Of a DNA stretch of 64,000 nt, positions 47,049-56,364 are shown piece by piece. The DNA is from Paraglaciecola mesophila KMM 241. Lineage in GTDB: Bacteria > Pseudomonadota > Gammaproteobacteria > Enterobacterales > Alteromonadaceae. The stretch is from contig NZ_BAEP01000023.1 in NCBI RefSeq assembly GCF_000315015.1, positions 124,001 to 188,000 on the forward strand, in the 5' to 3' direction. Both the position numbers and the translations under genes were made by a program. Positions within the stretch are counted from its first letter, which is position 1; each line of letters opens with the position of its first letter. Under the pieces are notes generated by a model. The model made no database searches. It was given only the letters and a program-made list of their open reading frames with translations, and was not told the origin of the DNA.

Positions 47049-48515
47049 ATGTCAGTCAGTTCAGTAATCAAATCCATTCAAGACATTATGCGTAAAGATG
47101 CCGGTGTAGACGGTGACGCCCAACGACTAGGTCAAATGTCATGGTTGTTATTCTTAAAAATATTCGATGCACAAGAAGAAGACCTAGAGCTAGAACTTGA
47201 CGACTACCGCGCCCCAATCCCTGAAACGTTTTTATGGCGGAATTGGGCAACAGATGCCCAAGGTATTACCGGTGATGAATTACTCGAATTTATCAATGAC
47301 GAGCTATTTGTACAATTAAAAACACTTATCGCCCCTATCGATAAAAACCCACGTGGTTTTGTAGTACGTGAAGCCTTTAGTGACGCCTTCAACTACATGA
47401 AAAACGGCACACTACTGCGCCAGGTGATCAACAAACTTAATGAAGTAGACTTCACCGATTCAAAAGAGCGCCACTTATTCGGTGACATTTACGAACAAAT
47501 CCTCCGTGACTTACAAAGCGCCGGTAATGCCGGTGAGTTCTACACCCCCAGAGCCGTCACCAAATTCATGGTTAATCGTATTGACCCAAAACTAGGTGAG
47601 CAAATATTTGATCCAGCTTGTGGTACGGGTGGCTTTCTAGCTTGCTCGGTCGACCACATTAAAAACCAATATGTAAAAACCGGTAGCGACCACCAAACCT
47701 TGCAAAAACAAATTCACGGAGTTGAGAAAAAGCAACTACCCCACTTACTGTGTACTACCAATATGATGCTGCACGGTATCGAAGTACCCGTGCAAATTAA
47801 GCACGGTAACACCTTAAGTGATCCACTTTCCTCATGGGACAGCATTTACGATGTAATCGTCACCAACCCACCCTTTGGTGGCACCGAAGAAGACGGCATC
47901 GAGAAAAACTTCCCCTCAGATATGCAAACCCGTGAAACGGCTGACTTGTTTTTGCAATTAATCATTGAGGTATTAAAAGATGGTGGCCGCGCCGCAGTAG
48001 TATTACCCGATGGCACCTTATTTGGCGAAGGTGTAAAAACCAAAATCAAAAAACTGCTAACCGAAGAATGTAATTTGCACACTATAGTGCGACTGCCAAA
48101 TGGTGTGTTTGCACCATACACCAGCATCAAAACCAATATCCTATTTTTCACCAAAGGCGCCCCTACCAAAAACATCTGGTTTTACGAACACCCTTACCCA
48201 GAAGGCGTAAAAAACTACAACAAAACCAAGCCCATGAAGTTTGAAGAATTCAAAACCGAAAATGACTGGTGGGGTAATGAGCAAGACGGTTTTGCTAGCC
48301 GAACAGAATCCGAACAAGCCTGGCAGGTCAGCATTGACGACATCATTGCCCGAAACTTTAATCTCGATATTAAAAACCCTCACGTAGGCGAGCAAATCAG
48401 TCACGATCCACAAGAGTTACTAAGCCAATATGCAGAGCAGCAGCAAGACATCCAGCAACTGCGCGATCAGCTAAAAGGCATACTTGTTGATGCACTAAGT
48501 ACAGGTGCCAAGTAA
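47049..48515 (+). CDS. hsdM: Type I DNA methyltransferase subunit M
   Basis: This 488-residue N6-adenine methyltransferase has the HsdM N-terminal helical domain (about 1-130), SAM-binding motif I Asp-Pro-Ala-Cys-Gly-Thr-Gly-Gly-Phe at 188-196, and catalytic motif IV Asn-Pro-Pro-Phe at 273-276. The C-terminal helical tail (Glu-Gln-Gln-Gln-Asp-Ile-Gln-Gln-Leu-Arg) binds HsdS. With HsdS it would methylate the target, and it appears intact although HsdR is broken. Its last base is the first base of the hsdS start. Confidence 0.95.
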   Translation: MSVSSVIKSIQDIMRKDAGVDGDAQRLGQMSWLLFLKIFDAQEEDLELELDDYRAPIPETFLWRNWATDAQGITGDELLEFINDELFVQLKTLIAPIDKNPRGFVVREAFSDAFNYMKNGTLLRQVINKLNEVDFTDSKERHLFGDIYEQILRDLQSAGNAGEFYTPRAVTKFMVNRIDPKLGEQIFDPACGTGGFLACSVDHIKNQYVKTGSDHQTLQKQIHGVEKKQLPHLLCTTNMMLHGIEVPVQIKHGNTLSDPLSSWDSIYDVIVTNPPFGGTEEDGIEKNFPSDMQTRETADLFLQLIIEVLKDGGRAAVVLPDGTLFGEGVKTKIKKLLTEECNLHTIVRLPNGVFAPYTSIKTNILFFTKGAPTKNIWFYEHPYPEGVKNYNKTKPMKFEEFKTENDWWGNEQDGFASRTESEQAWQVSIDDIIARNFNLDIKNPHVGEQISHDPQELLSQYAEQQQDIQQLRDQLKGILVDALSTGAK

Positions 48516-50275
48516 TGGCAGTTGAAAACTTAATCACTGAGCATTTGGATATCTGGACTTCATCAGTCAAAACCAAATCCACCGCAGGCCGTGGTAGATC
48601 CAACAAGTTAGAACTGGTTGGAGTTAAAAAACTCCGTGAGTTAATTCTAGAGTTGGCCGTGCGTGGTAAATTAGTCCCGCAAGATCCAAATGATGAACCT
48701 GCCAGTGAGTTGCTTAAAAAGATAGAAGCTGAAAAAGCCAGATTGATAAAAGAAGGCAAAATCAAAAAGCAAAAGCCATTACCGCTCATTAGTGATGAAG
48801 AAAAACCTTTTAAGTTGCCCGATGGTTGGGAGTGGGTAATCCTTCAAGATATTACTTCAAAAATAACTGACGGTGACCATAAAACTCCACCAAGAATAAC
48901 CTCAGGTTTCAAGCTACTTTCAGCGAAAAATGTTCGTGATGGCTATGTTGATATGGATATTTGTGACTTCATTGCAGAAGAGAGCTATATAAAATCTAGA
49001 GAAAGGTGTCTACCTGAAGAAGGTGACCTTATGATTGTCTCAGTGGGCGGCACAATAGGCAGAAGTTCAGTTGTGCCAAAGGATTCTGCTTTTGCGTTAG
49101 TTAGAAGTGTAGCTCTAATTAAACCGTTGAAAATAAGTTCATTCTATTTTAAATACGCAATGGACTCTCAATTACTACAGGAGTCAATACATGCTAGGAA
49201 AAGAGGTGGAGCACAGCCGTGTTTATACTTATCAGAAATAGGTAAGTTTCCGTTTTCTTTACCACCACTAGCCGAACAACACCGCATAGTCGCCAAAGTC
49301 GATGAATTAATGTCCCTGTGTGACCAACTCGAAGCACAAACCGAAAACAGAATTCAGGCGCACCAACTATTAGTAGAAACCCTATTAGCCACCCTAACTA
49401 ACGCCAAAGACGCCGACGAACTCAATGAAAACTGGCAAACCATTAGCCAACACTTCGACGTGTTGTTCACCACCCAAGCCAGCATCGACCAACTAAAACA
49501 AACCATCCTGCAACTCGCAGTCATGGGCAAACTCGTCAAACAAGACCCCAGCGACGAACCCGCATCCAAATTACTAGAACGCATCGCCACAGAAAAACAA
49601 CAGCTCATCAAAGACGGAAAAATTAAAAAACAGAAGCCACTGCCGCCGATAACAGATGAAGAGAAACCGTTTGATTTGCCTGAGGGGTGGGGATTCGAAC
49701 GATTTGGTAATTTAACCTCTAGATTAGGCTCTGGTAGCACCCCTAGGGGCGGACAAAGTGCATATGTTGATAAAGGAGTGATATTCCTGAGGTCCCAAAA
49801 TGTTTGGAATGACGGTTTGAAGCTTGATGACACTGCTTATATAACCGATGAAACAAACGAAAAAATGTATAACACTCAAGTTTTTCCTGGAGATGTACTC
49901 TTAAATATAACTGGAGCATCGTTAGGGCGTTCAACAATATTTCCTGAACACCTGAATATAGCTAACGTAAGCCAGCATGTAACGATTATTCGACTCATAG
50001 AACAATCAATGGGCCTTTTTGTACATCTGGGGATTCTTTCTCCGTTGGTACAGCGATTGGTTTGGGGACGTCAGGTAGGAATGGCTATAGAGGGACTAAG
50101 TAAGAAAGTTCTAGAGTTATTTGAATTTCCAATACCACCATTAGCTGAACAACACCGAATAGTAGCCAAAGTCGACGAACTAATGACTTTGTGTGACTCA
50201 CTTAAAGCACATTTAAATCAAGCCCAAACCACCCAACTCCACCTTACCGATGCAATAGTGGAGCGAGCACTGTGA
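48515..50275 (+). CDS. hsdS: Type I specificity subunit S
   Basis: This 586-residue protein has two target-recognition domains (about 95-245 and 385-540), each preceded by a near-identical conserved block. Block 1 (about 38-100) and block 2 (about 325-390) share Glu-Pro-Ala-Ser, Lys-Ile-Lys-Lys-Gln-Lys-Pro-Leu-Pro and Leu-Pro-Asp/Glu-Gly-Trp. Each half ends with Leu-Ala-Glu-Gln-His-Arg-Ile-Val-Ala-Lys-Val-Asp-Glu-Leu-Met, the coiled-coil spacer. It chooses a bipartite DNA site, which cannot be predicted here. It overlaps hsdM by 1 bp (TAATG). Confidence 0.93.
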   Translation: MAVENLITEHLDIWTSSVKTKSTAGRGRSNKLELVGVKKLRELILELAVRGKLVPQDPNDEPASELLKKIEAEKARLIKEGKIKKQKPLPLISDEEKPFKLPDGWEWVILQDITSKITDGDHKTPPRITSGFKLLSAKNVRDGYVDMDICDFIAEESYIKSRERCLPEEGDLMIVSVGGTIGRSSVVPKDSAFALVRSVALIKPLKISSFYFKYAMDSQLLQESIHARKRGGAQPCLYLSEIGKFPFSLPPLAEQHRIVAKVDELMSLCDQLEAQTENRIQAHQLLVETLLATLTNAKDADELNENWQTISQHFDVLFTTQASIDQLKQTILQLAVMGKLVKQDPSDEPASKLLERIATEKQQLIKDGKIKKQKPLPPITDEEKPFDLPEGWGFERFGNLTSRLGSGSTPRGGQSAYVDKGVIFLRSQNVWNDGLKLDDTAYITDETNEKMYNTQVFPGDVLLNITGASLGRSTIFPEHLNIANVSQHVTIIRLIEQSMGLFVHLGILSPLVQRLVWGRQVGMAIEGLSKKVLELFEFPIPPLAEQHRIVAKVDELMTLCDSLKAHLNQAQTTQLHLTDAIVERAL

Positions 50276-50338
50276 AAACCATGATTGTGGTGATTATTGT
50301 AAGTACAGCTTTTTAGAAGTCCTTTACAGGGAAGTAAG

Positions 50339-53300
50339 ATGAAACTAATTAACGAAAAGTATCGTTCACTAAAACCAACAATTGAATATTTGGCTGACGA
50401 AGTTGTTATCGCCCAAGCTTGGAAAAAGACTCACGGTTATATTCGGTCTTTCAACTGGTATGCAGATACGTTGGCTTTAGACGTTTCCGCTTTGACCATT
50501 GAAGACAATGCAAAGAAATGGGCAGGGCAAATAACACAAGGGAATCAGCTTAATCAACTTGAATTAGTGCCTGCCGCAAAAAGTGAAGCTTGGGTGTTTG
50601 ACGACAAAGGGTGGCATCCAAAAGATATAAATAAAAGAAGTGATAAGTCCCCCTTAAGACCGCTTGCCCATTTAACTGTCCGTGACCAAACATGGGCAAG
50701 TGCAGCAATGCTTTGTTTAGCTGATGCGGTAGAGACTGCTCAGGGTAATTGTAGTAATAAAAATCAAAGCTTTGAAATGGCGAGAGATCGTAAAATATAC
50801 AGCTATGGCAATCGGCTAGTTTGCGACTGGAAGAATAAAGACAAAGCTTGGTTTCGTTGGGGCAATAGCGAAATATATCGCAAATTTTTTACAGATTACC
50901 AGAATTTTTTGCAACGACCACTTGAATTAGGGCGTTTGGTTTCTAATCAGGCTCTGGGATCTGAAGATGTTTTTATCGTAAATCTCGATTTGTCTAAATT
51001 TTATAACACAATAGATGTCGATGTACTTATTGAACGTCTACAAGTTATTTCATCGGACTTTGGGCATGAAACATGTGATGATTTTTGGGCGGCATTCAAG
51101 CGCTTAACAGACTGGCAGTGGGAACAAAAAGACATAGATTTGGCCAAAGAGCTGAGTTTAGGGGATATTGAAACGGGTCTACCACAAGGCTTAGCTGCAG
51201 CGGGGTTTTATGCGAATGCCTATTTAAACAATTTTGACCAAAAGATGGGTGAGAAAATAGGCAGAACATTATCTGCACAAAGCACTGTGGTTTTGCATGA
51301 TTACTGCCGTTACGTCGATGATTTGCGGCTTGTAGTAAGTGCTGATGGACAATCGCCGCAATATGTAGCTGATGAAGTTAATAAATTGATAAAAGCGTTA
51401 TTAACAGAGTTTGGCGGAGAAAAGGTCAAGCTCAATACAGAAAAAACCAAAGTTACATTTTTATCGGATCTTGATAATGACGGTAGTATGGCTAATCGTA
51501 TTGAAATGATCCAAAGCGATTTAAGTGGGCCTGCGGATAGGGATGTTTTGGACTCAACAACGGGTATTTTAGAAAATCTTCTTACGATTGAAAATGAAGT
51601 TATTCCGGAACTTGATGGCAACCATTCTGATTTGGCTTTACTACAGATATCGAGCTTCGACCACGATATTCGGCCAGATACATTAAAACGTTTCGCCGCC
51701 AACCGATTAGAAAGTATCGTAAGAAGTAAAAGGCGCATTGCCGCACATGATGGCAATGAAAGTGAACATGAAGGCACTAATGAGCTTCTTGCCAAGAAGC
51801 TTATACTTGCGTGGATGAAAGATCCGTCACTTGCTTTAGTCTTACGAAAAGCGATTGAAATATACCCAGATGCAGAGTTATTTGAACCTGTATTTGAAGC
51901 TATATTTGAACGAAGTAGTTTCGCTAAATCTAATCAAGAAAAAGATAAAACAACTAATACTATGATGGATTATTTACTTGCCGATTTATTTAGGTGTGCA
52001 AGTGATTTTAACGGTTACTTTCAAGTCATTACATATCATGCAGATATAAAACCATCGGCTCTAATTGAATTGTTAGCGCGATATGCTCAGAAAGTTATTG
52101 CTACCGAAGGTTTGTCTCCATTTACAGTTAGGCAGGCTTTGATGTTATTAGCCGTCATTAATAGGCCGGTATTATTAACCTCAGGTAATAACTCAATACA
52201 AAAAGATCTTCATTCAATTTTAGTTAATAAGCCTCCTGTATATCAACCTCAACGGAGTGCCCTATTTGAAGTGGCAGCACAAATAACTGACAATTTTGAA
52301 ACCTACGCTTCCTTATTTTTAGAGCATATTGCAGATTTGAATGAAAAGCGATACGCGGCTCTAGAGTTATTTGCTAAACGCGGTGGCCCTTTTTGGTTGT
52401 CGCTTTGGAAGCAGCTAAATAAAAAGGCCAGCTTTAAAGCTATATCAACGCAGTTAAAATGGGCAGCCCCGCAGGTGTCATTGCAACCAAAACCCAGAAA
52501 ACAGCTATTGTCTAAAATTATTTGCTCTGACGTTAACGGTTTTGAGTTTGAGCATGCACTAGTTAAGCTAGCTCTGGGGCTTATTGCAGAGGCAAAAAAC
52601 AATCCGAGGATTATTGCTAAATCACCAAATGAAATAGCTGTTAAGTCAAATCCACAGTGTAATTGGGATAAAGTCTGGATGGCTGAGGTTGAAACAATTG
52701 AATGTAAATTTGTTTCTAATAAATCAGCTGCAGATCCTAGGTTTACAATACCAAAGTGGATAGATACCGAATTAATTGGTGAAAACAGTATTATTTATTG
52801 GGTAGGTACAATACTTAGGGCGTCGGTTTTAGGAGGCGCAGATTATACGGGGAGCCGCTGGAAGTCTGGTGTAAAAGTAACTTACAAAGGGGTGAGGACG
52901 AGTTGGTACAAACGTAGAATGGGGATGATGCATTCACCAGAATCGATTGTTGGTGAGTATGCTACCGTTAGCGGGTGGTTTTCTGACTTGTTAATGCGAT
53001 GTCTTCAATGGCCTGGTTTTGAGTCATCTCATGTGCAACATAAAGATGTCAAAGGTATTACTGATATAGAATCTTTTGAGTCTTGCCTTGCAGAGCGTTT
53101 GGGTTACTTAAATAGTCTTATATGTAAATCATCGATGTTGCCAGTTTTACCCACAGAAGTTTATAGACCGAATAAAAAAGAATCATTTAGAATTGTAACA
53201 GTACAGCAATTATTACCACGAACAACTGACTTTAGCGCTGCAGATGTTCAACTAAACAATGACTCTTTTAGAGCTAGACATAGAGAACATCTATTGGCGG

Positions 53301-54019
53301 TATGTCAGTTGACTGTTAAAACACTTGAGGCAAAGTTAAAAGGTGATGGTGAGGAAACGAAACCCTCTGCCGATTTAATCGTTTTCCCAGAAGTTGCAGT
53401 TCATATTGATGACCAAGATGTAATAAAACGTTTAGCTGATAAAACCCAATCAATCATCTTTGCTGGATTAGTATTTACAGATCACAAAGGTAAGTTAGTT
53501 AATATTGCCCGATGGTTCATCCCAGACTACAGGGAGAGTGGAAGACAATGGGTTATTAGAGATCAGGGTAAGGAAAATCTGACCTTGCATGAGAAGACTA
53601 TGGGAATTTCAAGTTATAGACCTTGTCAACATATCCTCAAAATCCATGGGCATCCTGAAGGGCCATTTAGCATAAGTGGGGCTATATGCTATGACGCAAC
53701 AGATATAAGATTAGCTGCTGATTTGAGAGGCAAAACGGAATTATTTGTTATCGCCGCTCATAATAAAGACGTTAATACATTCGACAATATGGCATCTGCA
53801 CTGCAATACCACATGTATCAGCATGTAGTGATTACTAATATTGGCGAATTTGGTGGTTCAACGATACAAGCACCATTTAGAGAGCCATATGATCGTCTAA
53901 TTTCACACGTACATGGCGTAGGTCAAATAGCAATTAGCACGGCAGATATTGATTTAGCGGCATTTAAACGAACAACAAGAAAGTTTAAAGCTGTGAAGAC
54001 CAAACCAGCTGGCCTTTAG
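50339..54019 (+). CDS. Reverse transcriptase-nitrilase fusion, DRT type 1 (UG1) antiphage protein
   Basis: This 1226-residue protein has an N-terminal reverse transcriptase with motif A Asp217 (Asn-Leu-Asp-Leu-Ser-Lys-Phe-Tyr), motif B Leu-Pro-Gln-Gly at 281-284 and motif C Tyr-Val-Asp-Asp at 325-328. A long helical middle follows (about 400-1000). The C-terminal C-N hydrolase domain has the full triad Glu1018 (Val-Phe-Pro-Glu), Lys1086 (His-Glu-Lys-Thr) and Cys1117 (Ala-Ile-Cys-Tyr-Asp). This architecture is that of UG1/DRT type 1 defence reverse transcriptases. It starts 63 bp after hsdS on the same strand, so it is part of the same defence block. The family assignment rests on recalled architecture. 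Confidence 0.85.
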   Translation: MKLINEKYRSLKPTIEYLADEVVIAQAWKKTHGYIRSFNWYADTLALDVSALTIEDNAKKWAGQITQGNQLNQLELVPAAKSEAWVFDDKGWHPKDINKRSDKSPLRPLAHLTVRDQTWASAAMLCLADAVETAQGNCSNKNQSFEMARDRKIYSYGNRLVCDWKNKDKAWFRWGNSEIYRKFFTDYQNFLQRPLELGRLVSNQALGSEDVFIVNLDLSKFYNTIDVDVLIERLQVISSDFGHETCDDFWAAFKRLTDWQWEQKDIDLAKELSLGDIETGLPQGLAAAGFYANAYLNNFDQKMGEKIGRTLSAQSTVVLHDYCRYVDDLRLVVSADGQSPQYVADEVNKLIKALLTEFGGEKVKLNTEKTKVTFLSDLDNDGSMANRIEMIQSDLSGPADRDVLDSTTGILENLLTIENEVIPELDGNHSDLALLQISSFDHDIRPDTLKRFAANRLESIVRSKRRIAAHDGNESEHEGTNELLAKKLILAWMKDPSLALVLRKAIEIYPDAELFEPVFEAIFERSSFAKSNQEKDKTTNTMMDYLLADLFRCASDFNGYFQVITYHADIKPSALIELLARYAQKVIATEGLSPFTVRQALMLLAVINRPVLLTSGNNSIQKDLHSILVNKPPVYQPQRSALFEVAAQITDNFETYASLFLEHIADLNEKRYAALELFAKRGGPFWLSLWKQLNKKASFKAISTQLKWAAPQVSLQPKPRKQLLSKIICSDVNGFEFEHALVKLALGLIAEAKNNPRIIAKSPNEIAVKSNPQCNWDKVWMAEVETIECKFVSNKSAADPRFTIPKWIDTELIGENSIIYWVGTILRASVLGGADYTGSRWKSGVKVTYKGVRTSWYKRRMGMMHSPESIVGEYATVSGWFSDLLMRCLQWPGFESSHVQHKDVKGITDIESFESCLAERLGYLNSLICKSSMLPVLPTEVYRPNKKESFRIVTVQQLLPRTTDFSAADVQLNNDSFRARHREHLLAVCQLTVKTLEAKLKGDGEETKPSADLIVFPEVAVHIDDQDVIKRLADKTQSIIFAGLVFTDHKGKLVNIARWFIPDYRESGRQWVIRDQGKENLTLHEKTMGISSYRPCQHILKIHGHPEGPFSISGAICYDATDIRLAADLRGKTELFVIAAHNKDVNTFDNMASALQYHMYQHVVITNIGEFGGSTIQAPFREPYDRLISHVHGVGQIAISTADIDLAAFKRTTRKFKAVKTKPAGL

Positions 54020-54024
54020 TTAGT

Positions 54025-54648
54025 ATGGAAGATCTATTAGAAAAATCTGAAGGATTAAACAGCGAATTTTGTCGAATTTTTGAGTATGGCCCTGTTGATA
54101 AGAGTAAACGCACTTCTTCGAGTTGGATAATGTGCATGGTCGCTGTGGAGCATGCCAGTAGTCTTCGACAATTGGTTATGTGTGGCAACTATACGTCTGC
54201 GATATGTATTATCCGCTCTCAGTTCGAAGCAATAACTAGGGCCGCTTGGTTATTTTATGCTGCAAGTGATCAAAAAGTTAAAAATACATTCTCTACGCTA
54301 AGTGAACTCTCACAAAATGCGGATCAAAAGCCAAACAATGCCGAGATGATTAAAGCATTGGATGGTAAAGCACCAGATGAAGCTGTTTTGATGTTTAAAG
54401 AGTTTCGGAACGTACAATGGAAAGCGTTAAACTCATATGTTCATGCAGGTATTCACGCTTTACAACGACATGGCAGTGGCTATCCAGTGCAACTAATTGA
54501 ACAGATTATAAAATCTTCTAATGGATTGTTAAGCATGACTGCAATGATGGCCGCGATATTAACTGGTAATCCTTTGATTATTAAAGATATTATACGCATT
54601 CAATACCGCCATGAAGATTGTTTGCCTGATCTACTACCCAAAGAATAA
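54025..54648 (+). CDS. Small partner protein following the RT-nitrilase gene
   Basis: This 207-residue, mainly helical protein has Ser-Trp-Ile-Met-Cys-Met-Val-Ala-Val-Glu-His-Ala-Ser, then Ala-Ile-Cys-Ile-Ile-Arg-Ser-Gln-Phe-Glu-Ala, and a hydrophobic segment near residues 172-190. It resembles unnamed DUF6988-like proteins with an Arg-x4-Glu core. The start codon lies 5 bp after the stop of the reverse transcriptase, so translation is probably coupled and it may be an accessory of the DRT system. No enzymatic motif was found. Confidence 0.6.
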   Translation: MEDLLEKSEGLNSEFCRIFEYGPVDKSKRTSSSWIMCMVAVEHASSLRQLVMCGNYTSAICIIRSQFEAITRAAWLFYAASDQKVKNTFSTLSELSQNADQKPNNAEMIKALDGKAPDEAVLMFKEFRNVQWKALNSYVHAGIHALQRHGSGYPVQLIEQIIKSSNGLLSMTAMMAAILTGNPLIIKDIIRIQYRHEDCLPDLLPKE

Positions 54649-54966
54649 ACCTAATTTGGAAATAACTTATTCAGAATTAAATAGGACAGCCATAAAGAAT
54701 ATGCCGAACCGCAGAACTCGAAACGCTCAACTTCAGCACAACGTCACTCTCGTAGAGCTAGCATTATGAAAAGTATGGCTGAGCAGATGGAGAGCTTATT
54801 TGGTGAAGACAAAGAGGGTTATAAGACAGAAGGTTTGATAGTTTGGGGAAAGTGTGGGCGAAGAGCAAACTGTTGTCCGCGGCTTAAACCAGTTCCAAAA
54901 GCACGAGGGATTATTTTTGCTGGAATACAGCATCACTGACTTATTATTCTTAATCCAAACAGACAG
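54649..54966 (+). pseudogene. Remnant of a small basic protein gene (frameshifted), within a 318-bp gap
   Basis: ATG 54701 opens an Arg/Asn/Gln-rich frame that stops after 22 codons. A shift of one base near 54740 joins it to Arg-His-Ser-Arg-Arg-Ala-Ser-Ile-Met-Lys-Ser-Met-Ala-Glu-Gln-Met-Glu-Ser-Leu-Phe-Gly-Glu-Asp, ending at 54939 with Cys-Gly-Arg-Arg-Ala-Asn-Cys-Cys. The second part alone (ATG 54766) could encode 57 residues. It may be a decayed gene or chance. Confidence 0.3.
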
Positions 54967-55323
54967 CTAAACATTGAGATTTAGCCACTCATGTACCGCA
55001 AGGTCGCTTCGGGTGTCCAAATTAAAGTGCTGGTTCAACCAATCAAACCTGATAGGGTAAATGAGAAGCAGCCTAGGCGAATTCCCCAGAGATTGCGCAA
55101 AAATGAAATGCTTATTTCGCTCAATAGTCTGAAGATCATAACCTTTATTTTGAACACCGCTTGGGTAATTCGCATGATAAAAATCTAGGTGAAACTTACG
55201 TCCTCCCTTAGGAATGACGTTATTTACTTTAATAGGTGAATAAGATCTTAACTCGTCACCAAAAGCTTCATCATAGAACTCTGCCGCATACCAATATCTC
55301 GGCTTTAGTGACAACCTGCTCAT
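54967..55323 (-). CDS. Unknown 118-residue protein
   Basis: A soluble protein rich in aromatic residues starts Met-Ser-Arg-Leu-Ser-Leu-Lys-Pro-Arg-Tyr-Trp-Tyr-Ala-Ala and contains His-Leu-Asp-Phe-Tyr-His-Ala-Asn-Tyr-Pro and Glu-Arg-Asn-Lys-His-Phe-Ile-Phe. It resembles short hypothetical proteins seen in marine gammaproteobacterial islands, but no function can be given. It is convergent with the DRT operon. Confidence 0.55.
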   Translation of the reverse strand: MSRLSLKPRYWYAAEFYDEAFGDELRSYSPIKVNNVIPKGGRKFHLDFYHANYPSGVQNKGYDLQTIERNKHFIFAQSLGNSPRLLLIYPIRFDWLNQHFNLDTRSDLAVHEWLNLNV

Positions 55324-55763
55324 TTGCTCTACCCAATTATGTTGTTATTAACCAAACGATTCTTCTAATAATGAAGTTTTCGTTATCCGGAAGCATAAGT
55401 CTTGCTATCGAACGCCTGCCTTGAAATTATTAATAACGACGACTCAGTCTCAATGTTCATTATCCTAAACTACTAAACTATCGAGGTCAGAACAAAGTTA
55501 AGTAACCGCTTTGATTTTTGTAGTTTATGGAAGCATGCGATCGCTTAGCTCGTAGCCGTTAGTCGCTTAAGTGCCATAAGGCGACGTTGGGATTGAATGT
55601 TTTCAACGATCACTTTGTACGTAGAGCGGACGAAATAAAATCAAGCCCCGCTCTGGAGACTATGGGTAGTTCACATAATTATGGTAGAATTGCTCTAAAA
55701 GATGCTTAGTTGCCGTAGCGTAGCAATAAGTATTAGACAAAGCACAAAGAAAACACATATTTT
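55324..55763. other. Gene-free stretch of 440 bp
   Basis: No credible gene is seen. It separates the unknown 118-residue protein gene (starting at its left edge, minus strand) from the XRE gene end. Short inverted motifs occur around 55550-55600, but none is convincing as a terminator. Confidence 0.4.
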
Positions 55764-55967
55764 CTAGTTGTTTTGCTCTTTAGGACAAAATATTTCTTCA
55801 ATGCTTTTTCCAAAAGTCTCTGCAAGAGCAAAAGCAAGAGTTAAAGAAGGATCATGTTTTCCTGTTTCTATGGCATTCACGGCTTGACGTGACACTCCTA
55901 ACTTTTCAGCAAGAGCTGCTTGAGACCATCTATTTTCTGCACGAAGTACCCGCAACCTATTCTTCAT
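55764..55967 (-). CDS. XRE-family transcriptional regulator
   Basis: This 67-residue protein is a single Cro/C1-type helix-turn-helix: Leu-Arg-Ala-Glu-Asn-Arg-Trp-Ser-Gln-Ala-Ala-Leu-Ala, then Gly-Val-Ser-Arg-Gln-Ala-Val-Asn-Ala-Ile-Glu-Thr-Gly-Lys-His-Asp-Pro-Ser. This short YozG/YgzD-like type usually accompanies a small membrane protein. It overlaps the upstream membrane protein gene by 11 bp. It probably represses its own operon. Confidence 0.88.
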   Translation of the reverse strand: MKNRLRVLRAENRWSQAALAEKLGVSRQAVNAIETGKHDPSLTLAFALAETFGKSIEEIFCPKEQNN

Positions 55968-56364
55968 GGGTATCGCTCGCTAGTTTAATAGACTGCGCTA
56001 CACCAAAGATAACTGCGATTGCTGGCAACATAAATGCTGGACTAATAGTCGGCACTTCAACCATTTCTGAGAGCAAACCATAAGCCATTGCCGCACAACC
56101 AACAACCCCTACAGCCCAAAGCAAACTTTCACCCATTACCCTCTGGATGTATTCATCCAATGACCGATAATGATTTACTACAAGCTGTAATAAAAATATC
56201 ACCGGAATCACAGGTGACATTGCAAGGAATCCCGTGCTGTATATAGACAAATCATTGGTCTCATTCAATACCACTGATAACGCTAAAACCGCTAAAAACA
56301 TTGCAATATGCAACATAAATTTGACCAAAAACTTCTGTTCCTTTTTACCTAATTCATTACTCAT
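55957..56364 (-). CDS. Four-helix membrane protein paired with the XRE regulator
   Basis: This 135-residue protein has four hydrophobic helices (about 12-32, 42-62, 80-97 and 104-124) and charged termini. Its overlap with the XRE gene shows a bicistronic unit of the common regulator/membrane-protein kind. No specific function is known. The start has an AGGAGAG Shine-Dalgarno on the minus strand. Confidence 0.65.
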   Translation of the reverse strand: MSNELGKKEQKFLVKFMLHIAMFLAVLALSVVLNETNDLSIYSTGFLAMSPVIPVIFLLQLVVNHYRSLDEYIQRVMGESLLWAVGVVGCAAMAYGLLSEMVEVPTISPAFMLPAIAVIFGVAQSIKLASDTHEE

